DNA of 64,000 nucleotides from Nocardiopsis kunsanensis DSM 44524. GTDB lineage: Bacteria; Actinomycetota; Actinomycetes; Streptosporangiales; Streptosporangiaceae. Position numbers and translations under genes: made by a program. Location of the stretch: positions 235,790 through 299,789 of the forward strand of contig NZ_ANAY01000003.1 in assembly GCF_000340965.1 (NCBI RefSeq), read 5' to 3'. Under the pieces are notes generated by a model, which was given only the letters and a program-made list of their open reading frames with translations, was not told the origin of the DNA and searched no databases. Below, piece by piece: positions 24,586-34,310 of this stretch (its first letter is position 1; each line of letters opens with the position of its first letter).

Positions 24586-25539
24586 ATGGAACAGCGACAG
24601 GTGGGCAGATCAGGCCTCTGGGTCTCACGGACCGCCCTGGGTACGATGACCTGGGGCAACGACACCTCGGAGGAGGAGGCCGGACAGCAGCTCACCGCAT
24701 TCCTCGACGCGGGCGGCACGTTCGTGGACACCGCGGACATCTACACCGGCGGACAGAGCGAGCGGATCCTGGGGCGCCTGCTGCGTGGCGCGGTGCGGCG
24801 CGAGGACGTCGTCGTGGGCACCAAGAGCGGCCACACCCCGGGCGGTTACCGGCCGGTGGACACCTCCCGCCGCCACCTGTTGGCTTCCCTGGACGCCTCC
24901 CTGCGGCGCCTGCAGACCGACTACGTGGACCTGTGGCAGCTGCACGCCTTCGACCCGGCGACCCCGCCGGAGGAGGCGCTGGCGGCGATGGAGGCGGCGG
25001 TGGCCGCCGGCAAGGCCCGTTACGTGGGCGCGGGCAGTGTCGAGGCCTGGCAGTTCGCGACGCTGGCCACATGGCAGCGGGCCCGGCCGGGCCGGGTCCC
25101 GATGGTGAGTGCGGGTTCGGAGTACTCGCTGCTCAACCGGGAGGCCGACCGTGCGCTGCGGCCGGCGGCCGCCGCCTCGGACGCGCACCTGATCGCCTGG
25201 GCTCCGCTGGGCCGCGGGGTGCTCAGCGCCAAGTACCGCAGCGGGGTGCCCCAGGACTCCCGTGCGGCCTTCTCCCACATGGCCGGTTACGTGGAGCCCT
25301 ATCTGGACGAGCCGGGCCGCCGGGTCGTGGAGTCGGTGTGCACCGCCGCCGAGGGGCTCGGGGTTCCGCCACTGGCTGTGGCGCTGAGCTGGGCGCGCGA
25401 CCAGGAGGGGGTGGCGGCCGCCGTGGTGGGGCCGCGCACCCTGTCCCAGCTCGAGGAGGTCCTGGACGTGGAGACGGTGCAGTTGCCCCCCAAGATCCGC
25501 GAGGCCCTGGACGACGCCACGTCGGTCCCCGGCCACTGA
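24586..25539 (+). CDS. Aldo/keto reductase
   Basis: A 317-residue NADPH-dependent (alpha/beta)8-barrel oxidoreductase. The N-terminal strand VGRSGLWVSRTALGTMTWG is typical. The catalytic tetrad is visible: Asp and Tyr in DTADIYTGGQSE, Lys in VVVGTKSG and His in LWQLHAFD. The cofactor-binding C-terminus reads AAAVVGPRTLSQLEEVL. It probably reduces a carbonyl compound; the substrate is unknown. The ATG at 24586 begins right at the conserved N-terminus. It converges on the flavin fusion gene, whose stop is 20 bases away. Confidence 0.92.
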   Translation: MEQRQVGRSGLWVSRTALGTMTWGNDTSEEEAGQQLTAFLDAGGTFVDTADIYTGGQSERILGRLLRGAVRREDVVVGTKSGHTPGGYRPVDTSRRHLLASLDASLRRLQTDYVDLWQLHAFDPATPPEEALAAMEAAVAAGKARYVGAGSVEAWQFATLATWQRARPGRVPMVSAGSEYSLLNREADRALRPAAAASDAHLIAWAPLGRGVLSAKYRSGVPQDSRAAFSHMAGYVEPYLDEPGRRVVESVCTAAEGLGVPPLAVALSWARDQEGVAAAVVGPRTLSQLEEVLDVETVQLPPKIREALDDATSVPGH

Positions 25540-25558
25540 CCCGCGGCGGCCCAGCCCT

Positions 25559-27829
25559 TCAGTGGGCCGGCGGAACCGGGAAGTTGCTGCCGAACACGCC
25601 TTCGGGGTCGTAGCGGCGTTTGACCCGGCGCAGCCGTTCCAGGGTCGGTGCGGGGAAGGCCTGTTCGAGCACGCCCTGCCCGGTACGGGTGTCGAAACTC
25701 AGGTACATGCCCTCCAGGTGCGGCTCGACCCGGGACCAGTGGGGGTCCATGCTTTCGGCCGAGCTCGGCAGGGACATCGCCACCAGGGAGAAGTTCTGGT
25801 GGCGGTGGGCGTAGGCGGTCGCGTCGGCGGGCACGTCGTTGACCGCGCCGCCCACCTGGCGCAGTTGCAGGAACCGTACGTCGCCGGTGTTCAGCAGGTC
25901 GGCGACGGCGTCCGGGACCGGGCCGTCCAGATGGGGGACCAGGCCCGATCGGGAGACCGGGAGGCCGTGCCCCTGGTGGTGCTCCTCCCCCGGCACCAGC
26001 ACCGCCGGGTAGGGAGCGATCTGGGCACGCTGGTCCAGGACCGGTCCGGCCTTCAGGAAGGGTTCCAGGTCCCGCACGGCGGCATCGGTGTCCTTGCCCG
26101 CGTACACGACCACGGCCTGGGCCACAGCGCCCCGGCCACCGGTGGGCGGGCCCATGGTCAGGAACGCGGTGACCTCGCGCGGCGCGCTCTCGGCGATCTC
26201 GCCCCAGGCACGCAGGAACCCGGCGGTGTCGGTGGCGTCGTAGACGAACCGGCCCAGGACGACCTCGCCGAGGTGGGCAGCCCGGGCCTCCACCGAGAGC
26301 AGCACTCCGACGTTGGCACCGGCCCCGCGCAGGGCCCAGAAGAGGTCGGGTTCGTCGGTGGCGTCCACACGCCGCACACGTCCGTCGGCGGTGAGGACCT
26401 CGGCTGCGGTGACGTTGTCGACGGTCAGACCGTGGGCACGGCCCAGGTAGCCGATACCGCCGGTGGTGGCGATGCCGCCGACGCCGACCCCGCCGTGGTC
26501 GCCGGAGCTCAGGGCCAGGCCGTGGCCGTTCAGCTCGGTGGCGACCCTGCCCCAGCGGGCCCCGGCGCCAAGCCGGACCCGTCCGGTGGCCGGGTCCAGA
26601 ACCTCCACGGTGGCCAGGGCCGACAGATCGAGCACGACCCCGCCGTCGTTGGTGGAGGTGCCGCTGATGCCGTGGCCGCCGCTGCGCACGTGCAGTTCGA
26701 CCTCCTGTTCCTGGGCGAAGCCCAGTGCCTCGGCCGCCTGGTCGGCGGTGCTCGGGCGCAGGACCAGGCCGGGACGGCCGCGGCGCATGTAGGTGTGGCG
26801 TGCACGCTGGTAGCCGCGGTCGCCGGGTTCGAGGGCACCGGGTCGCAGGGACCCGGGCAGGCCGTCGTAGTCGATGCCCTCGCGCCGGGCGGCGAGCACA
26901 GCGGACGGACGTACTTCTCCGGTGGGGGTTCCTGCGCTGCGGCGCTCGCGTTCGACGGCCTCACGCAGGGCCGGGGCGATCTCCTCCCCCAGGGTCCGGA
27001 TGGTACGCGGGTCGTCGGTGCCCAGGACGAAGGTGGAGATGCCCTGTTCCAGCACCAGGGGCAGCAGTTCCTCGACCCACTGTTCGGGCGGCCCCTGGAG
27101 GAAACCGTGGTTGCGCGGGGTCAGGGCGGCACCCATGAGGTTGAGCGCGCGCCGGATCTCGCGCGGGTCGCGCCCGGCTCCGCGGGCGGCCTCGTCGATG
27201 GTGCGGTTGGCTCCGGGCAGGTCCTCGACCTGCAGGTACCCCAGGCTGGGCAGCCATCCGTCGGCCTTGGTGCCGACCAGGCGCAGCATGCGGGGTTTGT
27301 AAGCGCCCACGTGGACACCGATGCGGTGGGCGGGTTCGGGTCCCCGGCGCATGCCCGCGACCCGGTGGTGGGCACCCTCGACCCGCAGGGGAGCATCGGT
27401 GTCGGTGTCCCAGACCTGGCGGATGAGGTCGATGGCCTCGTCCAGGGAGTCGACGGCCTGGCCGGGGGTGAGCCGTTCGACCCCCATACCGGCGATGGCG
27501 TCCCACATGGCACCCGCTCCGAGCCCGAGCTCGAAGCGGCCCTCGGAGAGGCGGTCCAAGCTCGCTGCGGCCTGGGCGAGCATCGCCGGGGGCCGCAGCG
27601 GCAGGTTGAGCACGTTGCCGGCCACCCTCAGGCGGGAGGTGCGGGCGGCCACCCAGGACAGCAGGGTCCAGGTGTCCAGGAAGCCGGGGTTGTAGGGATG
27701 GTCCTGGAAGGTGGCCAGGTCGAGCCCGGCCTCCTCGGTGAGCTCGGCCAGGCGCACGGTGCGGTCGGGGTCCTCGGCCGCGGGCGTCAGGAAGGTGCCG
27801 AACTGCAGGGCGTGGCCGTAGTCGGTCAT
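25559..27829 (-). CDS. Fusion: luciferase-like monooxygenase plus covalent-FAD (BBE) oxidoreductase
   Basis: A 756-residue single frame that joins two flavoenzyme families. Residues 1 to about 310 are a bacterial-luciferase-like (F420 or FMN) monooxygenase: FQDHPYNPGFLDTWTLLSW, FELGLGAGAMWDAIAGMG and TKADGWLPSLGY. Residues about 330-756 are an FAD_binding_4 oxidase: VELHVRSGGHGISGTSTNDG with the His that in this family binds FAD covalently, GGIGYLGRAHGLTVDN, and a berberine-bridge (BBE) tail RRYDPEGVFGSNFPVPP. No internal ribosome site or stop breaks the frame, so the fusion looks real. Start ATG 27829. A divergent MarR-type gene 81 bp away is its likely regulator. Substrate unknown. Confidence 0.88.
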   Translation of the reverse strand: MTDYGHALQFGTFLTPAAEDPDRTVRLAELTEEAGLDLATFQDHPYNPGFLDTWTLLSWVAARTSRLRVAGNVLNLPLRPPAMLAQAAASLDRLSEGRFELGLGAGAMWDAIAGMGVERLTPGQAVDSLDEAIDLIRQVWDTDTDAPLRVEGAHHRVAGMRRGPEPAHRIGVHVGAYKPRMLRLVGTKADGWLPSLGYLQVEDLPGANRTIDEAARGAGRDPREIRRALNLMGAALTPRNHGFLQGPPEQWVEELLPLVLEQGISTFVLGTDDPRTIRTLGEEIAPALREAVERERRSAGTPTGEVRPSAVLAARREGIDYDGLPGSLRPGALEPGDRGYQRARHTYMRRGRPGLVLRPSTADQAAEALGFAQEQEVELHVRSGGHGISGTSTNDGGVVLDLSALATVEVLDPATGRVRLGAGARWGRVATELNGHGLALSSGDHGGVGVGGIATTGGIGYLGRAHGLTVDNVTAAEVLTADGRVRRVDATDEPDLFWALRGAGANVGVLLSVEARAAHLGEVVLGRFVYDATDTAGFLRAWGEIAESAPREVTAFLTMGPPTGGRGAVAQAVVVYAGKDTDAAVRDLEPFLKAGPVLDQRAQIAPYPAVLVPGEEHHQGHGLPVSRSGLVPHLDGPVPDAVADLLNTGDVRFLQLRQVGGAVNDVPADATAYAHRHQNFSLVAMSLPSSAESMDPHWSRVEPHLEGMYLSFDTRTGQGVLEQAFPAPTLERLRRVKRRYDPEGVFGSNFPVPPAH

Positions 27830-27840
27830 GGCGCTCCGTG

Positions 27841-27859
27841 TCGTTAGTACAAAAAACGA
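27841..27859. promoter_or_regulatory. Candidate MarR operator in the divergent promoter
   Basis: TCGTT (27841-27845) and AACGA (27855-27859) form an inverted repeat with a 9-base A-rich spacer in the 81-bp region between the flavoenzyme fusion and the MarR gene. The whole region is unusually AT-rich for this genome. An operator here would let the MarR protein control both genes. Confidence 0.4.
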
Positions 27860-27910
27860 TATTGCCTACAACTTATCTGTGGAACCATCTGTTCCTGCTA
27901 ACGTGGTCTC

Positions 27911-28450
27911 ATGACTCCCACCACCCCGGACAGCCCTCGGAAGAACGATTTGGGTTGGTCACTGGCGGTTCTCCTGCGGCATTGGCACGAACGCGTGGAA
28001 GTCCGCCTGTCCGACGTGCGGCACGGAAGCCGCGGCTACCACGTCCTCACCGCTGTCGCCGAGCACGAGGCACCCACGCAGGCCTCACTGGCCGAGCGCC
28101 TGCTCATCGACCGCAGCGTCATGACCTACCTCCTCGACGACCTGGAGGAGGACGGGATCGTGCGGCGCGAGGTCGACGTACGCGACCGGAGGGTCCGCCG
28201 GGTGTGTGTGACCGACCGGGGCCGACAGCTCCTGGAGGAGATCCGCGCCCGGGTCGCCGAGGAGGAGCAGCACCTGCTCGCCGGTGTCGACCTGCCCACG
28301 CAGAACCTGTTCCGGGACGCGGCCGCGCGGGCCGCCCTGGCCGTCCAGCAGCGCTCCCCCGGGACCGACCCGTGCGCCGCCGTGCACGAGGTCGCGCCGG
28401 AGGCGGCCGAGCCCCGTGAGAGCGGCGGGCCCGCTGCCGGAGAGCGATAA
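27911..28450 (+). CDS. MarR family transcriptional regulator
   Basis: A 179-residue winged-helix repressor. HTH: HEAPTQASLAERLLIDRSVM followed by YLLDDLEEDGIVRREV, then the wing VRDRRVRRVCVTDRG. The N-terminal dimer helix and C-terminal RARVAEEEQHLLAGV helices fit the family; the last 25 residues are a low-complexity tail. MarR proteins usually bind phenolic or other small effectors. Divergence from the luciferase/FAD fusion suggests it represses that gene and itself until the substrate is present. Start ATG 27911. Confidence 0.9.
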   Translation: MTPTTPDSPRKNDLGWSLAVLLRHWHERVEVRLSDVRHGSRGYHVLTAVAEHEAPTQASLAERLLIDRSVMTYLLDDLEEDGIVRREVDVRDRRVRRVCVTDRGRQLLEEIRARVAEEEQHLLAGVDLPTQNLFRDAAARAALAVQQRSPGTDPCAAVHEVAPEAAEPRESGGPAAGER

Positions 28451-28489
28451 GCTCACCGGAGTCCGTCCACCACACGACGAGGGGAACCG

Positions 28490-30187
28490 GTGTCCGAGGC
28501 TGCCGAACAGGTCCGTGCCGTCCTTGACCGCATGGGCGCCCCGCCCGCCCTGGCCCCGAGCCTGCTCTCCGTGCTCGGCCCGCACGCCGCCTCCGGCCTC
28601 GACGCGGACCCTTGGCTCCTCCTGCGTCTGCCCCAGGTGAGCGTGGAGCAGGCCGACTACTGCGCCCGCCGCCATCTGGGGGACCGGGCCCGGCCCGACG
28701 ACCCGCGGCGTTCGGGGGCACTGGCCGCGCACGTGCTGCGGCGTGCGGCCGCGCGCGGCCACACGGCCGTGGAGGACAAACGGTTGATCACCATGGTGGG
28801 CGGGCTCGGGGTACCCGACCCGTCCGCGGCGGTGGCCGCGGCCGAGGAGCGCGAGGACATCGTGCTCTTCGAGAGCACCGACGACACCGACGACGACTTC
28901 GACCCGGCCGAGGGCGGGGTCCCCGAAGTACCCGACCCCGAGCGCCACTACGCGCTCCCGGACGTGGGGCGCTCCGAGCAACGCCTGGGTGAGCAGCTGC
29001 TACGGCTCATCGGAGGCAACGACCCGATCATGGACTCGGCCACCGCCGGGGAGACGGTGGAGGCCGCCACCGGCACGTACGGGTTCACCCTCACCGACGC
29101 CACCCGCGAGGCCCTGGTCACGGCGACGCTGCGTCCGGTCACGGTACTGCGCCAGGGTCCCTCCTCCCTGCCGGAGCTGGCCCGGGCGGTGCTGTGCCTG
29201 CACATGATCGCCCAGGACAGCCGGGTGGGCCTGGCTGTGGCCGCGCCCACGGCCCAGGCCGCCGCCGCCCTGCAGCAGGCCGTGGCGGAGCTGGTACCGG
29301 AGCCGCCGGTCCGCGTGGTGTCCCTGGCCGCACTGTTGGAACGGGCCCCGTTCGAGAGCGGCCTGGTGGTCCTGACCGAGGCGATGTCGGTGGGGGCGGC
29401 CCGCGCCTCCGAACTGGTCTCCTCCTGCACCGACGGCGCCCACCTGGTGCTGTGCGCCGATCCGCACCAGGCGCCCTCGGCCTCGCCGGGGCAGGTGGCG
29501 ATCGACGTGGCCACCTCACGGACCGCGCACGTCGCCCGGCTCGGCGAGGGGCCCGCAGACCCGATCGCGGAGCTGGCCGCGGGGGTGGCCGCCGGCGAGG
29601 TCCCCGACGTGCAGGCTCCCGGGCGCGAGGTGGTGCGCGTCAGCGCCTCCTCGGCCGAGGAGGCCGCGCACCGGGCCGTGCAGCTCGTCACCGACTCGTT
29701 CCCGCGTGCGTTGGGGATCGACCCGGAACACGCCCAGGTCGTCACCGCCCGGGAGGAGGGACCCGCGGGCGCCCAGGCGCTCAACGCCGCGTTCAAGGAG
29801 CGCCTCAACCCCGGCCGGGGCTTCGGCTCGGGCGACCGGGTGATGACCGCCTCCGGCGACCAGGGCTACCTGCGGGGGTTCGCCGAAGGCTCCGCCGTGG
29901 TCGAGCTGGCGGACGGCACCCGCACCACGGTCCCGGACCCGGCGTCGCTGCGCCACGCCTGGGCGGTGCCGGTCGCCGCGGCCCACGGGGGCCTGTGGCC
30001 GGCGGTGGCCGTGGTCCTGCCGCCGGAGACCCCCGTCTCGCGTCCGCAGGTCTACACCGCCCTGACCCGCGCGACCCAGCACGTGTCGCTGGTCGACGCA
30101 ACCGGGGGCGCCCTGGAACCGGGTGTGCGGGAGAACGCCTCCCTGGAGCGCACCACGCGCCTGGTGTCGGTGCTGCGAGAGGGCTGA
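28490..30187 (+). CDS. RecD2-like pseudo-helicase (ATPase motifs lost)
   Basis: A 565-residue protein with the layout of RecD2 but a dead-looking motor. N-terminal part has the helix-hairpin-helix-type block ARRHLGD-RPDDPRRSGALAAHVL-GHT. The helicase core starts GFTLTDATREALVTATL. Where motif I (GxxGTGKT) should be it reads LRQGPSSLPEL near residue 222; where motif II (DEAS) should be it reads VLTEAMSVG near 292; and the motif with QG reads AAAHGGLW near 496. The RecD-like tail is kept: GPAGAQALNAAFKERLNPG, SGDRVMTAS and VYTALTRAT. All this is seen directly; loss of ATP hydrolysis is inference. GTG 28490 follows GAGGGGAA. It may act as a DNA-binding or regulatory protein. Confidence 0.75.
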   Translation: MSEAAEQVRAVLDRMGAPPALAPSLLSVLGPHAASGLDADPWLLLRLPQVSVEQADYCARRHLGDRARPDDPRRSGALAAHVLRRAAARGHTAVEDKRLITMVGGLGVPDPSAAVAAAEEREDIVLFESTDDTDDDFDPAEGGVPEVPDPERHYALPDVGRSEQRLGEQLLRLIGGNDPIMDSATAGETVEAATGTYGFTLTDATREALVTATLRPVTVLRQGPSSLPELARAVLCLHMIAQDSRVGLAVAAPTAQAAAALQQAVAELVPEPPVRVVSLAALLERAPFESGLVVLTEAMSVGAARASELVSSCTDGAHLVLCADPHQAPSASPGQVAIDVATSRTAHVARLGEGPADPIAELAAGVAAGEVPDVQAPGREVVRVSASSAEEAAHRAVQLVTDSFPRALGIDPEHAQVVTAREEGPAGAQALNAAFKERLNPGRGFGSGDRVMTASGDQGYLRGFAEGSAVVELADGTRTTVPDPASLRHAWAVPVAAAHGGLWPAVAVVLPPETPVSRPQVYTALTRATQHVSLVDATGGALEPGVRENASLERTTRLVSVLREG

Positions 30188-30241
30188 AACCGCCTCACGG
30201 GGGTCCCGGCGGGTGGCCGGGACCCCCGGTGTCCGGCGGTT
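30188..30241. terminator. Bidirectional terminator between the RecD-like and SDR genes
   Basis: A perfect 12-bp stem (30199-30210 with 30216-30227, loop GGGTG), enclosed by a second pair of arms AACCGCC (30188-30194) and GGCGGTT (30235-30241). It lies directly between two convergent genes. Confidence 0.8.
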
Positions 30242-30255
30242 GCGCCCGGGCCGGC

Positions 30256-31020
30256 TCAGGCGATGCGGTCGAGGAAACCGCCGTCCACGCTCAGGTTCTG
30301 CCCGGTGACGAACGTGGCCGCGGGGCTGCTCAGGAACGCGGTGGCGCGGGCGACCTCCTCGGGTCGGCCCAGGCGCCCGTAGGGGATGCGTCCACGGATG
30401 GACTCGTAGAAGTCCGGGTCGTTCTCCTTGCGCCGTTCCCAGCCGCCCCCGGGGAACTCGATCGGCCCGGGCGAGACGGTGTTGACCCGGACGCCGTCGG
30501 GTGCCCAGGAGCGGGCCAGGGAGGCGGCGTGGTGGTTGAGGGCGGCCTTGACCGCACCGTAGGAGCGCGGACCGGCAGGGCGTGTGGTGTGCAGGGCCGA
30601 GGTGCTGGAGATGAGCACGACCGCGCCCTGTCCGGATGCCTTGAGGTGGGGTTCGGCGGCCTCGGTCAGCCGCACGAACGGCATGAGGTCGGCGTCGAAA
30701 CCGCGCTGCCACTGGTCGGGTGTGGGCGCGCTGCCGCCGGAGACGTTGGAGACGAGCACGTCCAACCCGCCGAGGGCGCCGGCGGCCTCCTCGACGAAGA
30801 CGGGCAGGGCGTCGTGGTCGGTGACGTCCAGGGCCCGGGTGAAGACCCGTGCACCCGCGTGCTCGACGAGTTGTTCGGCCTCGGCTTCCAGGGCCCGCTC
30901 GCCGCGGGCGCACAGCGCCAGGTCGGCGCCCTCCTCGGCGAAGGCACGGGCGATGGCCCGGCCGATCCCCCGGCTGGCTCCGGTGACCAGTACTTTCGCC
31001 CCTGACAGTCCCAGATCCAT
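30256..31020 (-). CDS. Short-chain dehydrogenase/reductase (SDR)
   Basis: A 254-residue classical SDR. Cofactor motif VTGASRGIGRA at residues 12-22, NAG-equivalent VSNVSGG, catalytic Ser in ISSTSALH and the Tyr-x-x-x-Lys as SYGAVKAALN; the C-terminus ends VTGQNLSVDGG. It probably reduces a 3-oxo or other ketone with NAD(P)H. Note the Gly-Gly insert PIEFPGGGWERRKENDP in the substrate loop. It lies 86 bp downstream of fabG on the same strand, where mycobacteria have an enoyl reductase (inhA); this protein has a YxxxK site and is not an InhA. Confidence 0.88.
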   Translation of the reverse strand: MDLGLSGAKVLVTGASRGIGRAIARAFAEEGADLALCARGERALEAEAEQLVEHAGARVFTRALDVTDHDALPVFVEEAAGALGGLDVLVSNVSGGSAPTPDQWQRGFDADLMPFVRLTEAAEPHLKASGQGAVVLISSTSALHTTRPAGPRSYGAVKAALNHHAASLARSWAPDGVRVNTVSPGPIEFPGGGWERRKENDPDFYESIRGRIPYGRLGRPEEVARATAFLSSPAATFVTGQNLSVDGGFLDRIA

Positions 31021-31106
31021 GGCTTCCGTTCTCTCGGTGTCGGTTGCTTCCAGGGATACCGGACACGCAGGGGGCCCAGCACCTGCCTCCCCGGCGTGTG
31101 CACGAC

Positions 31107-32039
<933 letters not shown>

Positions 32040-32699
32040 TCAGGCCCAGCCGGCGTCGTGGGCGAGGATCGCCGCCTGCACCCGGTTCGACACCTCGAGT
32101 TTGGACAGGATCCGGCTCACGTGGGCCTTCACGGTGGCCTCGCGCATGCCCAGGGCCCGGCCGGCCTCGGCGTTGGAACTGCCCTCGGCGACCGCGACCA
32201 GGACCGACCGTTCACGATCGCTGAGCACCGACAGCCGGCGCTGGGCCTCGACCCTGCCTGCGGCCGAGTCGGCCGGTGCGGGCGCGGTGAAGCGTTCCAG
32301 CATGCGTTTGGTGACGCTGGGCGAGAGCATCGCGTGGCCCTCGTGGACGGTGCGTACCGCTTCGACCAGGTCACGGGGCGGGGTGTCCTTGAGCAGGAAA
32401 CCGACCGCCCCGGCGCGCAGTGCGGCGTGCACGTACTCGTCGAGGTCGAAGGTGGTCAGCAGCACCACCCGCGGCGGATTCGGCAGAGCAGCCAGGGTAC
32501 CGGCGGCGGTGATGCCGTCGGAGCCGGGCATACGGATGTCGAGCAGGACCACGTCCGGTTCGAGGTCGCCGGCCAGGGCCACGGCCTCGTCGCCGTCGCT
32601 GCCCTCCCCCACGACCTCCACGTCGGGGGCCGAGTCCAGGATCATCCGCAGCCCGGACCTGACCAGGAGTTCGTCATCGACCAGCAGCGCGCGGATCAC
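32040..32699 (-). CDS. NarL/LuxR-type response regulator
   Basis: A 219-residue response regulator. Receiver domain with acidic pocket VDDE at residues 8-10, phospho-acceptor Asp54 in VVLLDIRMPG and Lys in FLLKDTPP. C-terminal LuxR HTH: LSDRERSVLVAVAEG then REATVKAHVSRILSKL. Start GTG 32699 overlaps the 3' end of the kinase gene by 26 bp, so the two are cotranscribed. The likely target is the divergent ABC exporter operon, or its own promoter; this is the common arrangement for such pairs. Confidence 0.93.
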   Translation of the reverse strand: MIRALLVDDELLVRSGLRMILDSAPDVEVVGEGSDGDEAVALAGDLEPDVVLLDIRMPGSDGITAAGTLAALPNPPRVVLLTTFDLDEYVHAALRAGAVGFLLKDTPPRDLVEAVRTVHEGHAMLSPSVTKRMLERFTAPAPADSAAGRVEAQRRLSVLSDRERSVLVAVAEGSSNAEAGRALGMREATVKAHVSRILSKLEVSNRVQAAILAHDAGWA

Positions 32700-33972
32700 C
32701 GTGCGGGTCCCCTTCCTCGGTGTCGGTCCGGTCCGTGGGAACGATAGCGCGCATCCGCCACCCGCCGTCGGGGCAGGGGGCCGCCGAGAGGGAACCTCCG
32801 ATCAGGGCGACGCGTTCACGCAACCCGGCAAGACCGTAACCGCTGCGGGGCGGTGGAGCGAACGTCGCCGGTGCCGGGGCCGGGGTGTTGGCGACCTCGA
32901 TCTCGAGGCGGTCGGTGCCGTGGTGGAGGTTCACGGTCACCGTCGCGCCGACGGCGTGTTTGGCGACGTTGGTCAGGCCTTCCTGGACCACCCGGTAGGC
33001 GGTGCGCTGGGACGCCTCGGGTACGGGAACGTTCCGGTCCCCGCTCTCGTGGCGGTGCAGGTCCATGCCGGCACCGCCCCATTCCTCCAGGAGCCGGTCG
33101 AGGTCGGCCAGGACGGGTTGGGGCGCGGTCGGGGCGAGATCGGTCTCCTCGTCGCGCAGCACTCCGAGGATCCCGCGCAGTTCGGACAGGGCCTCGCGTC
33201 CGGTGGTGCGGATCACGCCGGCGGTCTGCACACTCTCCTCCTCCTGGGCCGAGACCTCCAGTCCCCCGGCGTGCAGGACCATGAGGCTGACGCGGTGTGC
33301 GACGACGTCGTGCATCTCGCGGGCGATGCGAGTGCGCTCGGAGCTGATGGCCTGTTCCGCCATGAGGTGCTGTTCGCGTTCCAGGCGGGCGGCCCGTTCC
33401 TGGAGGCGTTCCACGAGCTGGCGCCTGGTGCCCACCCACAGGCCCAGGACGGTGGGCACCACCAGAAACATCCCCCAGAAGAACACGACCGTGACCACGT
33501 GGATGTTCGAGTAGGCCGCTACGAGCGCGGCCATGTGCAGACCGAACCAGCAGGCCAGGAGCCGGCGGTTGGTGAAGTGGCCCGCGTAGCTGTACAGGGC
33601 GATGCCGGCCGGGAGGAAGTTCCCGGTCAGGAGCAGAAGCAGGCCTGAGGCAGCCAGGAGCAGCTGGGGGCGGCTGCGGCGTACGAACATCAGGGCCAGT
33701 ACAGCGGCCCCGGGGAGAGCGTAGAGCGCCATCCCGATGAAGATCTCCGGATAGTCCCAGAGCGGCCGACCGGTCTCCGGGTCGACCAGGAGACCACCCA
33801 CGAACCCCATCTCGCCCCCTACTGCGACCAGGGCCTGGAAGAGCAGCACGAAGGGCATCGGAACGAGGGCGAAGAGCCAGTCGGCCAAGCGCTCCCGGCG
33901 GTTCCACCACCACGTCCACGCACGTCGGGCCCGGGAAATCAGCCGGCCCCCCACCTGTCTCCGGAGTGTCAT
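32674..33972 (-). CDS. Sensor histidine kinase (HisKA_3 type)
   Basis: A 432-residue NarX/LiaS-like kinase. The N-terminal half has about six hydrophobic helices (e.g. WLFALVPMPFVLLFQALVAV and VVTVVFFWGMFLVVPTVLGL) and no large extracellular loop, suggesting it senses the membrane or a lipid-embedded signal. DHp block RTRIAREMHDVVAHRVSLM has the phospho-His; the ATPase domain has VVQEGLTNVAKHA and GYGLAGLRERVALIGG. It is divergent from the ABC transporter genes, an arrangement typical of antimicrobial-peptide or envelope-stress detox modules. ATG 33972 starts in the shared control region. Confidence 0.92.
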   Translation of the reverse strand: MTLRRQVGGRLISRARRAWTWWWNRRERLADWLFALVPMPFVLLFQALVAVGGEMGFVGGLLVDPETGRPLWDYPEIFIGMALYALPGAAVLALMFVRRSRPQLLLAASGLLLLLTGNFLPAGIALYSYAGHFTNRRLLACWFGLHMAALVAAYSNIHVVTVVFFWGMFLVVPTVLGLWVGTRRQLVERLQERAARLEREQHLMAEQAISSERTRIAREMHDVVAHRVSLMVLHAGGLEVSAQEEESVQTAGVIRTTGREALSELRGILGVLRDEETDLAPTAPQPVLADLDRLLEEWGGAGMDLHRHESGDRNVPVPEASQRTAYRVVQEGLTNVAKHAVGATVTVNLHHGTDRLEIEVANTPAPAPATFAPPPRSGYGLAGLRERVALIGGSLSAAPCPDGGWRMRAIVPTDRTDTEEGDPHGDPRAAGR

Positions 33973-34310
33973 GGTGGGGAGTCTACGATCGTGTCCGGCG
34001 CGTTCGTCCGGGCCGCAAAAGCACCCCCTTCTTTCGGACGACCCCGCGTTCGTGCAGGTCAGGACGGAAACGGCGGAGGGCGTCGCGCGGGCTGCGGTGG
34101 TCGGCCACCAACTTTCGTCGGGGGTGTCCCCCACCAAGGGGACGCGAACTCTTCCGCCGGGTCGCTCTTTCGCCGGTCCCGGAATGGCTCCCGCGGCGGA
34201 TGTGGCAGGGGCCGGACTTTCCTAGCGTGGAACGTGCCGTCGGGCGAGCGCTTCCCCGAGCGTCCCGCGACGCCCCACGAATCCATCCGCCATCAGAGCA
34301 GGAGCAACCC
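33973..34310. promoter_or_regulatory. Divergent control region between the two-component genes and the ABC exporter
   Basis: 338 bp with no gene. Seen: an inverted repeat GTGGTCGGCCAC at about 34097-34108, a GGGGGTGTCCCCC hairpin at about 34121-34133, and a -10-like TAGCGT at 34223-34228 reading toward the exporter, 83 bp before its start. The inverted repeats are candidates for binding by the response regulator. No -35 was certain. Confidence 0.4.

Noticed and set aside
24500..24590. Possible tRNA because of the phrase-like segment ending GTTGAACACGG before the reductase
   Set aside because: No cloverleaf with acceptor and T arms could be drawn; no tRNA was found anywhere in the window.
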